Source: an uncultured Prevotella sp.
GTDB taxonomy: Bacteria > Bacteroidota > Bacteroidia > Bacteroidales > Bacteroidaceae
Assembly (NCBI GenBank): GCA_900542795.1
Contig: UQPD01000016.1
Location: forward strand, 1 to 25,224
Reading direction: 5' to 3'
Length of the DNA stretch: 25,224 nt
Position numbers and translations under genes: made by a program. Below are positions 7,029-15,183 of the stretch, piece by piece. Below the pieces are notes generated by a model that was given only the letters and a program-made list of their open reading frames with translations, ran no database searches and was not told the origin of the DNA. Within the stretch, counting starts at the first letter, position 1; each line of letters opens with the position of its first letter.

Positions 7029-7424
7029 ATGACAGATCCTATAGCAGATTATCTTACGCGTTTGCGTAATGCTATCCAGGCAAAGCACCGTGTGGTTGAA
7101 GTGCCTGCGTCAAACTTGAAGAAGGATATCACTAAGATCCTCTTCGATCAGGGCTATATCCTCAACTATAAGTTCGAGGAAGATGGTGCTCAGGGCACTA
7201 TCAAAATCGCTCTTAAGTATAATCCTCAGACTAAGGTGAACGCTATCAAGAAGTTGATCCGTGTTTCTAAGCCTGGTATGCGTAAGTATACTGGCTACCG
7301 CGAAATGCCCCGTGTTATCAATGGTCTTGGTGTTGCTATCATCTCTACTTCTAAGGGTGTAATGACAAACAAGGCAGCTGCTGATCTTAAGATTGGTGGT
7401 GAAGTTCTTTGCTACGTATATTAA
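7029..7424 (+). CDS. rpsH: Ribosomal protein S8 (uS8)
   Basis: S8 is a primary 16S rRNA-binding protein and, in E. coli, the spc operon repressor. I chose the ATG that gives MTDPIADYLTRLRNA, the universal opening, for 131 residues. A TTG 39 bases upstream is in frame but lies across the small hairpin and would add an atypical extension. The C-terminal signature GVAIISTSKGVMTNKAA (about 103-119) is present. An AGGAGG sequence follows its stop codon and serves rplF. Confidence 0.96.
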   Translation: MTDPIADYLTRLRNAIQAKHRVVEVPASNLKKDITKILFDQGYILNYKFEEDGAQGTIKIALKYNPQTKVNAIKKLIRVSKPGMRKYTGYREMPRVINGLGVAIISTSKGVMTNKAAADLKIGGEVLCYVY

Positions 7425-7439
7425 TTTAGGAGGAACAAA

Positions 7440-8009
7440 ATGTCTAGAATAGGTAAATTGCCGATTAACATCCCTGCAGGTGTAACAGTTACCCTGAAGG
7501 ATAATGTAGTGTCTGTAAAAGGACCGAAGGGTGAGCTCAGCCAGGCTGTTGATCCTTCCATCATCGTCACAATCGAGAATAACGAAATCACTTTCGCTAT
7601 CGACGAAGCTAACGACACTGTTGAACAAAAGCAGAAGCAAGCTTTCCACGGCTTGTATCGTTCACTTGTAAACAACATGGTTGTTGGTGTTTCTGAAGGT
7701 TACTCTAAGGAAATGGAACTCGTTGGTGTTGGTTACCGTGTTTCAAACCAAGGCAACCTCATTGAGTTCAACTTGGGCTATACTCACGCCATCTTCCTTC
7801 AGGTTCCTGCCGAAGTTAAGGTTGAGACGAAGTCTGAACGAAACAAAAACCCGTATATCAAGCTCGAGTCTTGCGATAAGCAGTTGCTCGGCCTCGTATG
7901 CGCGAAAATCCGTTCTTTCCGCAAACCTGAACCTTACAAGGGTAAGGGTATTCTCTATGTGGGCGAGCAGATTCGTCGTAAGTCTGGTAAGTCCGCTGGT
8001 GCTAAGTAA
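7440..8009 (+). CDS. rplF: Ribosomal protein L6 (uL6)
   Basis: L6 supports the factor-binding region near the sarcin-ricin loop. The 189-residue protein begins MSRIGKLPINIPAGV and ends with PEPYKGKGILYVGEQIRRKSGKSAGAK (signature PYKGKGI at about residues 164-170). Unusually for this phylum, a full AGGAGG Shine-Dalgarno lies at 7428-7433, six bases before the ATG. Most genes in this block have only A-rich leaders. The length is typical (two similar domains). Confidence 0.97.
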   Translation: MSRIGKLPINIPAGVTVTLKDNVVSVKGPKGELSQAVDPSIIVTIENNEITFAIDEANDTVEQKQKQAFHGLYRSLVNNMVVGVSEGYSKEMELVGVGYRVSNQGNLIEFNLGYTHAIFLQVPAEVKVETKSERNKNPYIKLESCDKQLLGLVCAKIRSFRKPEPYKGKGILYVGEQIRRKSGKSAGAK

Positions 8010-8026
8010 TTTAAATCTGTAAGATT

Positions 8027-8371
8027 ATGACTACGAAAAAAGAACAAAGACGCGTAAAAATTAAATATCGGGTTCGTAATAAGATCTCTGGAACTGCTGC
8101 TCGTCCCCGTTTGACTGTATTCCGCAGCAACAAGCAGATCTACGTACAAATTATCAACGACGAGACAGCTTCTACACTCGTTTCAGCTTCTTCATTGGGT
8201 ATGGAAACTATGCCTAAGAAGGAACAAGCTGCTAAGGTAGGCGAAGCTGTTGCAGCAAAGGCAATTGCTGCAGGTATCACTGAGGTCGTTTTCGATCGTA
8301 ATGGTTACCTCTACCATGGTCGTGTTAAAGAAGTTGCAGAAGGTGCCCGCAAAGGCGGACTTAAATTCTAA
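8027..8371 (+). CDS. rplR: Ribosomal protein L18 (uL18)
   Basis: L18 brings 5S rRNA to the large subunit with L5 and L25. The 114-residue protein has a basic N-terminal segment KKEQRRVKIKYRVRNKI, the core PRLTVFRSNKQIYVQIINDE (about residues 27-46) and the closing VVFDRNGYLYHGRVKEVAEGAR (about 87-108). The length is standard, and it lies in the canonical L6-L18-S5 order with a 17-nt gap upstream. Confidence 0.96.
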   Translation: MTTKKEQRRVKIKYRVRNKISGTAARPRLTVFRSNKQIYVQIINDETASTLVSASSLGMETMPKKEQAAKVGEAVAAKAIAAGITEVVFDRNGYLYHGRVKEVAEGARKGGLKF

Positions 8372-8379
8372 ATAAGATT

Positions 8380-8886
8380 ATGGCAAACAGAGTAAACGTA
8401 AATACAGAAGAGTTAAAGGATAGACTGGTTGCTATCAATCGTGTTGTCAAGGTTACCAAGGGTGGTCGTACTTTCACTTTCGCTGCTATCGTAGTAGTTG
8501 GTGATGGTAAGGGCGTTATTGGTTACGGTCTTGGTAAGGCTGGCGAAGTTACAGCCGCTATTGCTAAGGGCGTTGAGGCAGCTAAGAAGAATTTGGTTAA
8601 GGTTCCCGTTCTCAAGGGTACTGTACCCCACGAGCAAGCTGCTCGCTTTGGTGGAGCTGAGGTTCTTATCCTCCCCGCCGCTGAAGGTACAGGAGTTGTA
8701 GCCGGTGGTGCTATGCGTGCCGTGCTCGAGAGTGTTGGTGTAAAGAACGTACTTGCTAAGTCAAAGGGTTCTTCTAATCCTCACAACCTCGTTAAGGCTA
8801 CTATCTTGGCTTTGAGTGAAATGCGTGATGCACGTACGGTCGCTCAGCACCGTGGTGTTTCTATGGAAAAAGTATTCAGAGGATAA
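8380..8886 (+). CDS. rpsE: Ribosomal protein S5 (uS5)
   Basis: S5 shapes the mRNA entry channel and affects decoding fidelity. The 168-residue protein has the N-terminal double-stranded RNA-binding-like domain with RVVKVTKGGRTFTFAAIVVVG (about 21-41) and VIGYGLGKAGEV (about 47-58), and the C-terminal signature GAMRAVLESVGVKNVLAKS. The glycine-rich KVTKGGR loop, where spectinomycin resistance arises in other bacteria, has the standard form. It starts 8 nt after rplR. Confidence 0.97.
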   Translation: MANRVNVNTEELKDRLVAINRVVKVTKGGRTFTFAAIVVVGDGKGVIGYGLGKAGEVTAAIAKGVEAAKKNLVKVPVLKGTVPHEQAARFGGAEVLILPAAEGTGVVAGGAMRAVLESVGVKNVLAKSKGSSNPHNLVKATILALSEMRDARTVAQHRGVSMEKVFRG

Positions 8887-8892
8887 AGAATT

Positions 8893-9069
8893 ATGGCAAC
8901 GATTAAGATACAACAGACGAAGAGCCGTATCGGTGCTCCCAAGGACCAGAAACGCACACTCGATGCACTGGGTCTTACTAAGATGAACCACATCGTTGAA
9001 AAGGAAGATACTCCTGTTCTCCGCGGTATGATTCGCAAGGTACACCACTTAGTAACGGTCGTAGAATAA
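8893..9069 (+). CDS. rpmD: Ribosomal protein L30 (uL30)
   Basis: L30 is a small 50S protein contacting 23S rRNA near the 5S region. The 58-codon frame between rpsE and rplO reads MATIKIQQTKSRIGAPKDQK and continues with TLDALGLTKMNH and a close ending VHHLVTVVE. This is a full match to the short bacterial L30 pattern, with K-x-RSxIG-like opening and the GLxKxN motif. It begins 6 nt after the rpsE stop. Confidence 0.95.
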   Translation: MATIKIQQTKSRIGAPKDQKRTLDALGLTKMNHIVEKEDTPVLRGMIRKVHHLVTVVE

Positions 9070-9089
9070 TTTTCAAATAAAGAAGCTTT

Positions 9090-9536
9090 ATGAAATTACA
9101 TACATTAAAACCTGCTAATGGTGCTACTCATTCGTGCAAGCGTATTGGCCGTGGTCCTGGTTCGGGCATGGGCGGTACTTCTACTCGTGGTCACAAGGGT
9201 GCCAAGCAGCGTTCTGGTTATAGCAAGAAGATTGGTTTCGAAGGTGGTCAGATGCCTTTGCAGCGTCGTCTTCCCAAGTTCGGTTTCAAGAATATCAACC
9301 GTGTAGAATATAAGGCTATCAACTTGTCAACTCTTCAGGCTCTTGCCGAGGCTAAGAACCTTGAAAAGATTGGCGTTGCAGAGCTTCATGCTGCTGGTTT
9401 TATTTCTTCTAACCAGTTGGTGAAGATTCTTGGTAATGGTGAACTCAAGTCTAAGTTGACTGTTGAGGCTCACGCATTCTCCAAGTCTGCCGAAGCTGCT
9501 ATTGCAGCAGTTGGTGGAACAGCTACAAAAATCTAA
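9090..9536 (+). CDS. rplO: Ribosomal protein L15 (uL15)
   Basis: L15 binds 23S rRNA late in assembly. The 148-residue protein starts MKLHTLKPANGATHSCKRIG and has the glycine- and arginine-rich segment GRGPGSGMGGTSTRGHKGAK (about residues 20-39), then GFEGGQMPLQRRLPKFGF (about 49-66). The C-terminal half has the usual alpha/beta domain. Length and place before secY are canonical. Confidence 0.96.
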   Translation: MKLHTLKPANGATHSCKRIGRGPGSGMGGTSTRGHKGAKQRSGYSKKIGFEGGQMPLQRRLPKFGFKNINRVEYKAINLSTLQALAEAKNLEKIGVAELHAAGFISSNQLVKILGNGELKSKLTVEAHAFSKSAEAAIAAVGGTATKI

Positions 9537-9550
9537 TCAAACCTACTTCG

Positions 9551-10900
9551 ATGAAAAAAATAATCGAGACCATCAAGAACATTTGGAGAATTGAGGATTT
9601 GCGTACGCGTCTCCTCATTACTATTCTCTTTGTTGCTATTTACCGCTTCGGCTCGTTCATCGTGCTACCGGGTATTGACCCTGCACGTTTGGAAGCTCTC
9701 CAGAATCAAACGAGCGAAGGTTTGATGTCTTTGTTGAATATGTTCTCGGGTGGTGCTTTCTCTAACGCTTCAGTTTTTGCGTTGGGTATCATGCCCTACA
9801 TTTCTGCATCGATTGTCATCCAGCTTCTTGCCATCGCGGTGCCTTACTTCCAAAAGATGCAGCGTGAAGGTGAGAGTGGTCGTAGAAAAATCAATCAGTA
9901 TACGCGTTGGTTGACAATAGCAATTCTGCTTTTCCAAGCACCGACCTATCTGATTAACTTGAAAGCGCAAACCGCTGGTTCGGGTGCTTTCTTGGTAGGA
10001 GACGGAAGTTGGTTCATGATCTCGTCTACGATTATCCTTGCGGCAGGTAGTATGTTTATCCTGTGGCTGGGCGAAAGAATCACTGACAAGGGTGTCGGCA
10101 ATGGTGTGTCACTAATCATTATGATTGGTATTATTGCTCGCATGCCGAGTGCCTTTGTTGCTGAGTTTGTTACAGCATTCAGTGGTGCTGAAGGGGGTGG
10201 CTTAATTAAGTTCCTCTTCGAGATTATCGCATTGCTTTTTGTTATGGCGTTGGCTATTATGCTTGTAAAGGCTACTCGCAAGGTGCCTGTACAGTATGCA
10301 CAACGTATTGAGGGCAAACGTGCTGTTGGCGGTGCTCGCCAATACATTCCGTTGAAGCTCTTTGCAGCCAATGTGATGCCTATCATCTTCGCTCAGGCTA
10401 TCATGTTCATTCCCTTGACTCTTGCACAAACTGTTTCAAGAAACGGAGGCAGTTGGGCATTGAATCAGTTCTTGGATCACACGAGCGTTCTTTACAACGT
10501 AGTGTTCGTCATTTTGATTGTAGCGTTTACGTACTTCTACACAGCTATCACTTTGAACCCTGTTCAGATGGCTGAGGACATGAAGCGTAACAATGGTTTC
10601 ATTCCTGGCGTTAAGCCTGGTAAACCCACTGCAGATTATTTGGACGAAGTGATGTCACGCATCACTTTCCCCGGTTCTCTCTTCATCGCATTGATTGCCA
10701 TCATGCCTGCTTTTGCTGGTATCTTTGGTGTTAAGCAAGAGTTTGCCCAGTTCTTCGGTGGTACTTCATTACTCATCCTTGTGGGTGTAGTTTTGGACAC
10801 GCTGCAGCAAATTGAAAGTCACCTTTTGGTGCGTCACTATGATGGACTGCTCAACTCAGGACATGTCCGCACACGTTCAACGAAGGTAGCTGCCTATTAA
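9551..10900 (+). CDS. secY: Protein translocase channel subunit SecY
   Basis: SecY is the channel of the SecYEG translocon in the inner membrane and takes substrates from SecA or the ribosome. The 449 residues have about ten hydrophobic segments, starting with LLITILFVAIYRFGSFIVLPG (about 20-40). The signature GIMPYISASIVIQLL (about 79-93) marks transmembrane segment 2. A cytoplasmic loop at about 240-260 holds VPVQYAQRIEGKRAVGGARQ. Its place after rplO is standard. adk, which follows secY in many bacteria, is absent, and map comes next. Confidence 0.97.
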   Translation: MKKIIETIKNIWRIEDLRTRLLITILFVAIYRFGSFIVLPGIDPARLEALQNQTSEGLMSLLNMFSGGAFSNASVFALGIMPYISASIVIQLLAIAVPYFQKMQREGESGRRKINQYTRWLTIAILLFQAPTYLINLKAQTAGSGAFLVGDGSWFMISSTIILAAGSMFILWLGERITDKGVGNGVSLIIMIGIIARMPSAFVAEFVTAFSGAEGGGLIKFLFEIIALLFVMALAIMLVKATRKVPVQYAQRIEGKRAVGGARQYIPLKLFAANVMPIIFAQAIMFIPLTLAQTVSRNGGSWALNQFLDHTSVLYNVVFVILIVAFTYFYTAITLNPVQMAEDMKRNNGFIPGVKPGKPTADYLDEVMSRITFPGSLFIALIAIMPAFAGIFGVKQEFAQFFGGTSLLILVGVVLDTLQQIESHLLVRHYDGLLNSGHVRTRSTKVAAY

Positions 10901-10913
10901 TAATTTAGTCTGA

Positions 10914-11708
10914 ATGATTTATCTGAAGACCGACGATGAGATAGAGCTGTTGCGCAAAGCCAACTTGTTGGTTAGCGCAACGCTCACTGAAATAGCAAAA
11001 GTTGTTGAGCCGGGTGTCACAACCCGCCAGTTGGACACCTTGGCTGAACAATTTATTAGGGATCATGGTGCTGAACCTACGTTTAAGGGTTTCCCTAATC
11101 CGTATGGTGGTCCTTTCCCTGCTTCCATTTGCACTTCTGTTAATAATGTGGTTGTGCATGGTATTCCTAATGACGAACCGTTACGTGATGGTGATATTGT
11201 TTCTGTTGATTGCGGTACGTTCATTGATGGTTTTTGTGGTGACTCTTGCTACACTTTTTGTGTAGGTGAGGTCAAGCCTGAGGTAAAAGAGTTACTTCGT
11301 GTAACGAAGGAATCACTCTACAAGGGCATAGAGCAAGCTATCGCAGGACACCGTTTGGGAGACATTGGCTATGCAGTACAACACCATTGCGAAGAGCATG
11401 GTTATGGCGTAGTACGTGAGTTTGTAGGTCATGGCATTGGTCATGAAATGCATGAAGATCCTCAAGTACCCAACTATGGTAAGCAAGGCACAGGCAAACA
11501 GTTGAAAAACGGTTTGTGTATTGCCATTGAACCCATGATAACAATGGGAAGCCATGAGTTAGCGATGCTCGAAGACCGTTGGGGCGTTGTCACACGCGAC
11601 GGCAAACCGGCAGCTCATTTTGAGCATACGATAGCCATTCACCATGGCAAGGCCGATATCATGTCGTCGTTTGCAGAAATTGAAGAAGTAGAAAGACAAA
11701 AACATTAG
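10914..11708 (+). CDS. map: Methionine aminopeptidase, type I
   Basis: This enzyme removes the initiator methionine from new proteins when the next residue is small. The 264 residues form the pita-bread fold. All five metal ligands are visible: D99, D110, H173, E206 and E237, with the substrate-binding histidine H82 in VVHG. There is no N-terminal zinc-finger extension, so it is the bacterial type. It lies 13 nt after secY and 1 nt before infA. Confidence 0.96.
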   Translation: MIYLKTDDEIELLRKANLLVSATLTEIAKVVEPGVTTRQLDTLAEQFIRDHGAEPTFKGFPNPYGGPFPASICTSVNNVVVHGIPNDEPLRDGDIVSVDCGTFIDGFCGDSCYTFCVGEVKPEVKELLRVTKESLYKGIEQAIAGHRLGDIGYAVQHHCEEHGYGVVREFVGHGIGHEMHEDPQVPNYGKQGTGKQLKNGLCIAIEPMITMGSHELAMLEDRWGVVTRDGKPAAHFEHTIAIHHGKADIMSSFAEIEEVERQKH

Positions 11709-11709
11709 T

Positions 11710-11928
11710 ATGGCAAAGGAAGCTGCTATCGAACAAGACGGGACAATCGTTGAAGCATTGAGCAATGCTATGTTCCGTGTAGAATTAGAGAACGGACACG
11801 AAATTACCGCTCACATCTCAGGAAAGATGCGTATGCATTACATCAAGATTCTTCCTGGTGATAAGGTGAAAGTAGAAATGAGTCCGTACGATCTTTCGAA
11901 AGGAAGAATTGTGTTCAGATACAAATAA
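11710..11928 (+). CDS. infA: Translation initiation factor IF-1
   Basis: IF-1 binds the 30S A site during initiation. The 72-residue protein is one S1-type OB domain, with the hallmark MFRVELENGHEITAHISGKMR (split at about residues 21-41) and PGDKVKVEMSPYDLSKGRIVFRYK at the end. The length is exactly that of bacterial IF-1. It starts 1 nt after the map stop and sits before rpmJ, the usual order. Confidence 0.97.
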   Translation: MAKEAAIEQDGTIVEALSNAMFRVELENGHEITAHISGKMRMHYIKILPGDKVKVEMSPYDLSKGRIVFRYK

Positions 11929-11938
11929 ACAAAACATA

Positions 11939-12055
11939 ATGAAAACAAGAGCATCATTAAAGAAACGGTCTGCAGATTGCAAGATTGTACGTCGCAAAGG
12001 CCGTCTGTTTGTGATTAACAAAAAGAACCCTAAGTTCAAAATGCGTCAGGGTTAA
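11939..12055 (+). CDS. rpmJ: Ribosomal protein L36 (bL36), zinc-free form
   Basis: L36 is the smallest 50S protein and contacts 23S rRNA near the factor-binding side. The frame has 38 codons and reads MKTRASLKKRSADCKIVRRK, then GRLFVINKKNPKFKMRQG. The standard C-x2-C-x12-C-x4-H zinc site is missing: only C14 remains, and the other ligands are S11, a non-cysteine near residue 27 and F33. This matches a zinc-independent L36. It lies between infA and rpsM, as usual. Confidence 0.94.
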   Translation: MKTRASLKKRSADCKIVRRKGRLFVINKKNPKFKMRQG

Positions 12056-12083
12056 CCAAGTTCCGCAATAAACAAAATAAAAT

Positions 12084-12464
12084 ATGGCAATAAGAATTGT
12101 TGGTGTAGACCTCCCTCAAAACAAGCGTGGTGAGATCGCCCTGACCTACATCTACGGTATAGGTCGTAGTAGCTCGGCTAAAATCTTGGACGAAGCCGGC
12201 ATTGACAGAGATATCAAAGTGAAGGATTGGACTGACGACCAGGCCGCTAAGATCCGTGAGATCATTGGTGCTGGTTACAAGGTAGAAGGTGACCTTCGCT
12301 CTGAAATCCAGCTGAACATCAAGCGTCTTATGGACATCGGTTGCTACCGTGGTGTTCGCCATCGTAACGGTCTTCCCGTTCGTGGTCAAAGCACAAAGAA
12401 CAATGCTCGTACTCGCAAGGGTCGCAAGAAGACCGTTGCAAACAAGAAGAAAGCTACTAAATAA
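12084..12464 (+). CDS. rpsM: Ribosomal protein S13 (uS13)
   Basis: S13 in the 30S head forms bridges to the 50S and contacts the P-site tRNA with its tail. The 126-residue protein begins MAIRIVGVDLPQNKRGEIAL and has the helix-hairpin-helix TYIYGIGRSSSAKIL (about residues 21-35). The signature RHRNGLPVRGQSTKNNARTRKG (split at about 92-113) and a lysine-rich tail close it. The order L36-S13-S11-S4 is canonical. Confidence 0.97.
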   Translation: MAIRIVGVDLPQNKRGEIALTYIYGIGRSSSAKILDEAGIDRDIKVKDWTDDQAAKIREIIGAGYKVEGDLRSEIQLNIKRLMDIGCYRGVRHRNGLPVRGQSTKNNARTRKGRKKTVANKKKATK

Positions 12465-12473
12465 TAAATAGAT

Positions 12474-12863
12474 ATGGCAAAGAAAACAGTTGCAGCAAAG
12501 AAGAGAAACGTGAAGGTTGACGCTATGGGTCAGCTCCACGTACACAGCTCTTTCAACAATATCATTGTGTCTCTTGCAAATAGCGAGGGTCAGATTATTT
12601 CTTGGTCTTCTGCCGGTAAAATGGGCTTCCGTGGTTCTAAGAAGAACACTCCTTACGCAGCCCAGATGGCCGCTCAGGATTGCGCCAAAGTAGCTTACGA
12701 CCTTGGTCTTCGCAAGGTGAAGGCATACGTTAAGGGTCCTGGTAATGGTCGTGAATCAGCTATCCGTGCTATCCACGGTGCTGGTATCGCTGTTACAGAG
12801 ATTATCGACGTTACTCCGCTTCCCCACAACGGTTGCCGTCCTCCTAAGCGTAGAAGAGTATAA
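12474..12863 (+). CDS. rpsK: Ribosomal protein S11 (uS11)
   Basis: S11 lines the platform of the 30S near the Shine-Dalgarno helix. The 129-residue protein has a lysine-rich start and the core LHVHSSFNNIIVSLANSEGQ (about residues 21-40). The GFRGSKKNTPYAAQMAA stretch (about 59-75) and the universal ending TPLPHNGCRPPKRRRV are present. The length is standard; it lies 9 nt after rpsM. Confidence 0.97.
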   Translation: MAKKTVAAKKRNVKVDAMGQLHVHSSFNNIIVSLANSEGQIISWSSAGKMGFRGSKKNTPYAAQMAAQDCAKVAYDLGLRKVKAYVKGPGNGRESAIRAIHGAGIAVTEIIDVTPLPHNGCRPPKRRRV

Positions 12864-12900
12864 TAAACGTAAGTTTAACGTAAAAGAAATAAGATAAACA

Positions 12901-13509
12901 ATGGCAAGATATATTGGCCCTAAGTCTCGTATCGCCCGTAAGTTTGGTGAGGCTATCTTCGGTGCTGACAAAGTGTTGGCAAAGCGCAATTATCCTCCTG
13001 GACAGCATGGCAACAACCGTCGTCGCAAGACTTCTGAATATGGTGTCATGCTCGCTGAAAAGCAGAAGGCAAAATACACTTACGGTGTGCTCGAAAAGCA
13101 GTTCCGCAATCTTTTTGAAAAGGCTGCTTCTGCATCAGGCATTACCGGTGAAATCCTCCTCCAGAGCCTCGAGTGCCGTCTCGACAATGTAGTATACCGT
13201 TTGGGTATTGCTCCTACTCGTGCAGCAGCTCGTCAGCTCGTCAATCACAAGCACATCACGGTTGATGGCCGCGTAGTTAACATCGCTTCTTATAGCGTTA
13301 AGCCTGGTCAGATCGTAGCTGTTCGCGAAAAGTCTAAGTCTCTCGAAGTTATCGCCGATGCATTGGCAGGCTTCAACCACAGCAAGTATCCTTGGATCGA
13401 ATGGGATGAGACTACAAAGAGCGGCAAGCTCCTTCACAAGCCCGAACGTGCTGACATCCCTGAGAACATCAAGGAGCAGTTGATCGTCGAGTTGTACTCT
13501 AAAAACTAA
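12901..13509 (+). CDS. rpsD: Ribosomal protein S4 (uS4)
   Basis: S4 initiates 30S assembly by binding the 16S five-way junction; in E. coli it also represses the alpha operon. The 202-residue protein starts MARYIGPKSRIARKFGEAIF and has PPGQHGNNRRRKTSEYGVML (about residues 37-56). The S4 RNA-binding domain follows, with RLDNVVYRLGIAPTRAAARQ (about 92-111) and LVNHKHITVDGRVVNI. It has no N-terminal zinc-binding cysteine cluster. Confidence 0.97.
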   Translation: MARYIGPKSRIARKFGEAIFGADKVLAKRNYPPGQHGNNRRRKTSEYGVMLAEKQKAKYTYGVLEKQFRNLFEKAASASGITGEILLQSLECRLDNVVYRLGIAPTRAAARQLVNHKHITVDGRVVNIASYSVKPGQIVAVREKSKSLEVIADALAGFNHSKYPWIEWDETTKSGKLLHKPERADIPENIKEQLIVELYSKN

Positions 13510-13529
13510 TCAATAATTCCCTTACATTC

Positions 13530-14522
13530 ATGGCGATATTAGCATTTCAAAAACCTGACAAAGTAATAATGTTGGAAAGCGACTCTAAGTTCGGTAAGTT
13601 TGAATTCCGTCCTTTGGAGCCTGGTTTCGGCACTACTGTCGGAAATGCATTACGTCGTATCCTTCTCTCCTCACTTGAGGGTTATGCTATCAACACCATC
13701 AAAATTGAAGGTGTTGAGCATGAATTTGCCACAGTGCCTGGTGTGAAGGAAGACGTTACCAACATTATACTCAACTTGAAGCAAGTTCGCTTCAAGCAGA
13801 TTGTAGATGAATACGAAACCGAGAAGGCTACTATCACCATCTCTAACTCTACTGAGTTTAAAGCTGGCGATATCAGTAAATTTCTCAATGGATTTGAAGT
13901 GTTAAATCCTGAATTAGTGATTTGTCACTTAGATTCGAAAGCCACGATGCAGATAACAATCTCAATCAATAAGGGTAGAGGTTACGTTCCCGCTGATGAG
14001 AATCGTGAATCTTGCCAAGAGATTAACGAGATTGCTATCGACTCAATTTACACTCCTATCCGTAATGTTAAGTATGCAGTTGAGCCCTACCGTGTAGAGC
14101 AGAAAACTGACTACGACAAGCTCGTGCTTGAAATCACTACGGACGGTTCCATTCACCCGAAGGAAGCTCTTAAGGAAGCTGCTAAGATTTTGATCTATCA
14201 CTTCATGCTCTTCTCTGATGAAAAGATCACGATGGAAGACAAACCTAATGCAGATAACGAAGAGTTTGATGAAGAAGTTCTCCACATGCGTCAGTTGCTC
14301 AAGACTAAGTTGACTGATATGAACCTTTCGGTTCGTGCACTCAACTGTCTTAAGGCTGCCGACGTTGATACGCTTGGTGAACTTGTTCAGTACAACAAGA
14401 ATGACCTCTTGAAGTTCCGCAACTTCGGTAAGAAATCGCTCACTGAGCTTGATGATTTGCTCGAGAGTCTGAATCTGTCGTTTGGAACTGACATTTCTAA
14501 GTATAAATTAGATAAAGATTAA
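13530..14522 (+). CDS. rpoA: RNA polymerase alpha subunit
   Basis: Alpha dimerises to start RNA polymerase assembly, and its C-terminal domain contacts upstream promoter DNA and activators. The 330 residues divide into an N-terminal domain with LEPGFGTTVGNALRRILLSS (about 29-48) and a C-terminal domain at about 260-325. The C-terminal domain has LSVRALNCLKAADVDTLGEL and FRNFGKKSLTELDDLLESL. An acidic linker (about 238-252) separates the two. It sits between rpsD and rplQ, as in most bacteria. Confidence 0.97.
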   Translation: MAILAFQKPDKVIMLESDSKFGKFEFRPLEPGFGTTVGNALRRILLSSLEGYAINTIKIEGVEHEFATVPGVKEDVTNIILNLKQVRFKQIVDEYETEKATITISNSTEFKAGDISKFLNGFEVLNPELVICHLDSKATMQITISINKGRGYVPADENRESCQEINEIAIDSIYTPIRNVKYAVEPYRVEQKTDYDKLVLEITTDGSIHPKEALKEAAKILIYHFMLFSDEKITMEDKPNADNEEFDEEVLHMRQLLKTKLTDMNLSVRALNCLKAADVDTLGELVQYNKNDLLKFRNFGKKSLTELDDLLESLNLSFGTDISKYKLDKD

Positions 14523-14534
14523 AAAACGTCTGAA

Positions 14535-15014
14535 ATGAGACACAATAAAAAATTCAACCATCTGAGCCGTACTGCTTCTCACAGAAGCGCCATGCTCTCA
14601 AACATGGCTTGCTCTTTGATCAAGCACAAAAGAATCACTACGACTCTGGCCAAGGCTAAGGCGCTGAAGAAGTACGTAGAGCCCCTGATCACTAAGAGCA
14701 AGGACGATACAATGAACTCACGTCGTGTAGTGTTCAGCTATCTTCAGGACAAAGTTGCTGTAACCGAGCTCTTCCGTGAAATCCGTAGCAAGGTTCTTGA
14801 CCGTCCCGGTGGCTACACTCGTATCATCAAGACTGGTTTCCGTGCCAGCGATGCTTCTGAGATGTGCTTCATCGAACTCGTTGACTTCGATGAGAACATG
14901 GCCAAGACTAAGAAGAAAGCAACTCGTACTCGTCGTAGCAAGAAGGCCGCTGCAACCGCAGAAGCTGAAGCTCCTGCAACTGAAGCCCCTGCAGAAGAGG
15001 CTAAGGCCGAGTAA
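14535..15014 (+). CDS. rplQ: Ribosomal protein L17 (bL17) with acidic/alanine-rich tail
   Basis: L17 lies near the tunnel exit of the 50S. The conserved domain (about residues 1-118) opens with MRHNKKFNHLSRTASHRSAM and has the typical ITTTLAKAKALKKYVEPLIT. A tail of about 40 residues follows, first basic (KKKATRTRRSKK), then rich in Ala, Glu and Pro. Such tails occur in Bacteroidetes L17 and are probably disordered. It is the last gene of the block, followed by a terminator. Confidence 0.96.
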   Translation: MRHNKKFNHLSRTASHRSAMLSNMACSLIKHKRITTTLAKAKALKKYVEPLITKSKDDTMNSRRVVFSYLQDKVAVTELFREIRSKVLDRPGGYTRIIKTGFRASDASEMCFIELVDFDENMAKTKKKATRTRRSKKAAATAEAEAPATEAPAEEAKAE

Positions 15015-15071
15015 TATTGCGAAACTTGTCTATAAGGTGTGTCCAAGCACCTTTGGCTCTTACTCTATAAC

Positions 15072-15107
15072 AAACGCAACTTCCAGCAATGGAGGTTGCG
15101 TTTTTTT
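15072..15107 (+). terminator. Intrinsic terminator of the ribosomal superoperon
   Basis: The arms AACGCAACTTCCA and TGGAGGTTGCGTT form 13 pairs (one T-G wobble) around a GCAA tetraloop, followed by a run of seven T. A weaker hairpin, AAGGTG/CACCTT (15034-15039 with 15048-15053), precedes it. This is a textbook rho-independent terminator 57 nt after rplQ. Confidence 0.9.
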
Positions 15108-15134
15108 GATGCATACTTATAGTCTTATTTTTTA

Positions 15135-15158
15135 TGTGTAATAGTTAAATATTACACA
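15135..15158. promoter_or_regulatory. 24-bp perfect palindrome, candidate operator of the ABC/GntR cassette
   Basis: TGTGTAATA and TATTACACA form perfect nine-base arms around a GTTAAA spacer. The element ends 25 bp before the -33 box of the promoter for the following ABC genes. YtrA-type GntR regulators bind palindromes with GTGTA/TACAC-like ends, and a YtrA-like regulator is encoded at the end of this cassette. A second reading is a weak terminator, since a T-run follows at 15165-15170. Confidence 0.45.
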
Positions 15159-15183
15159 AACACGTTTTTTATTCTTCATATAG

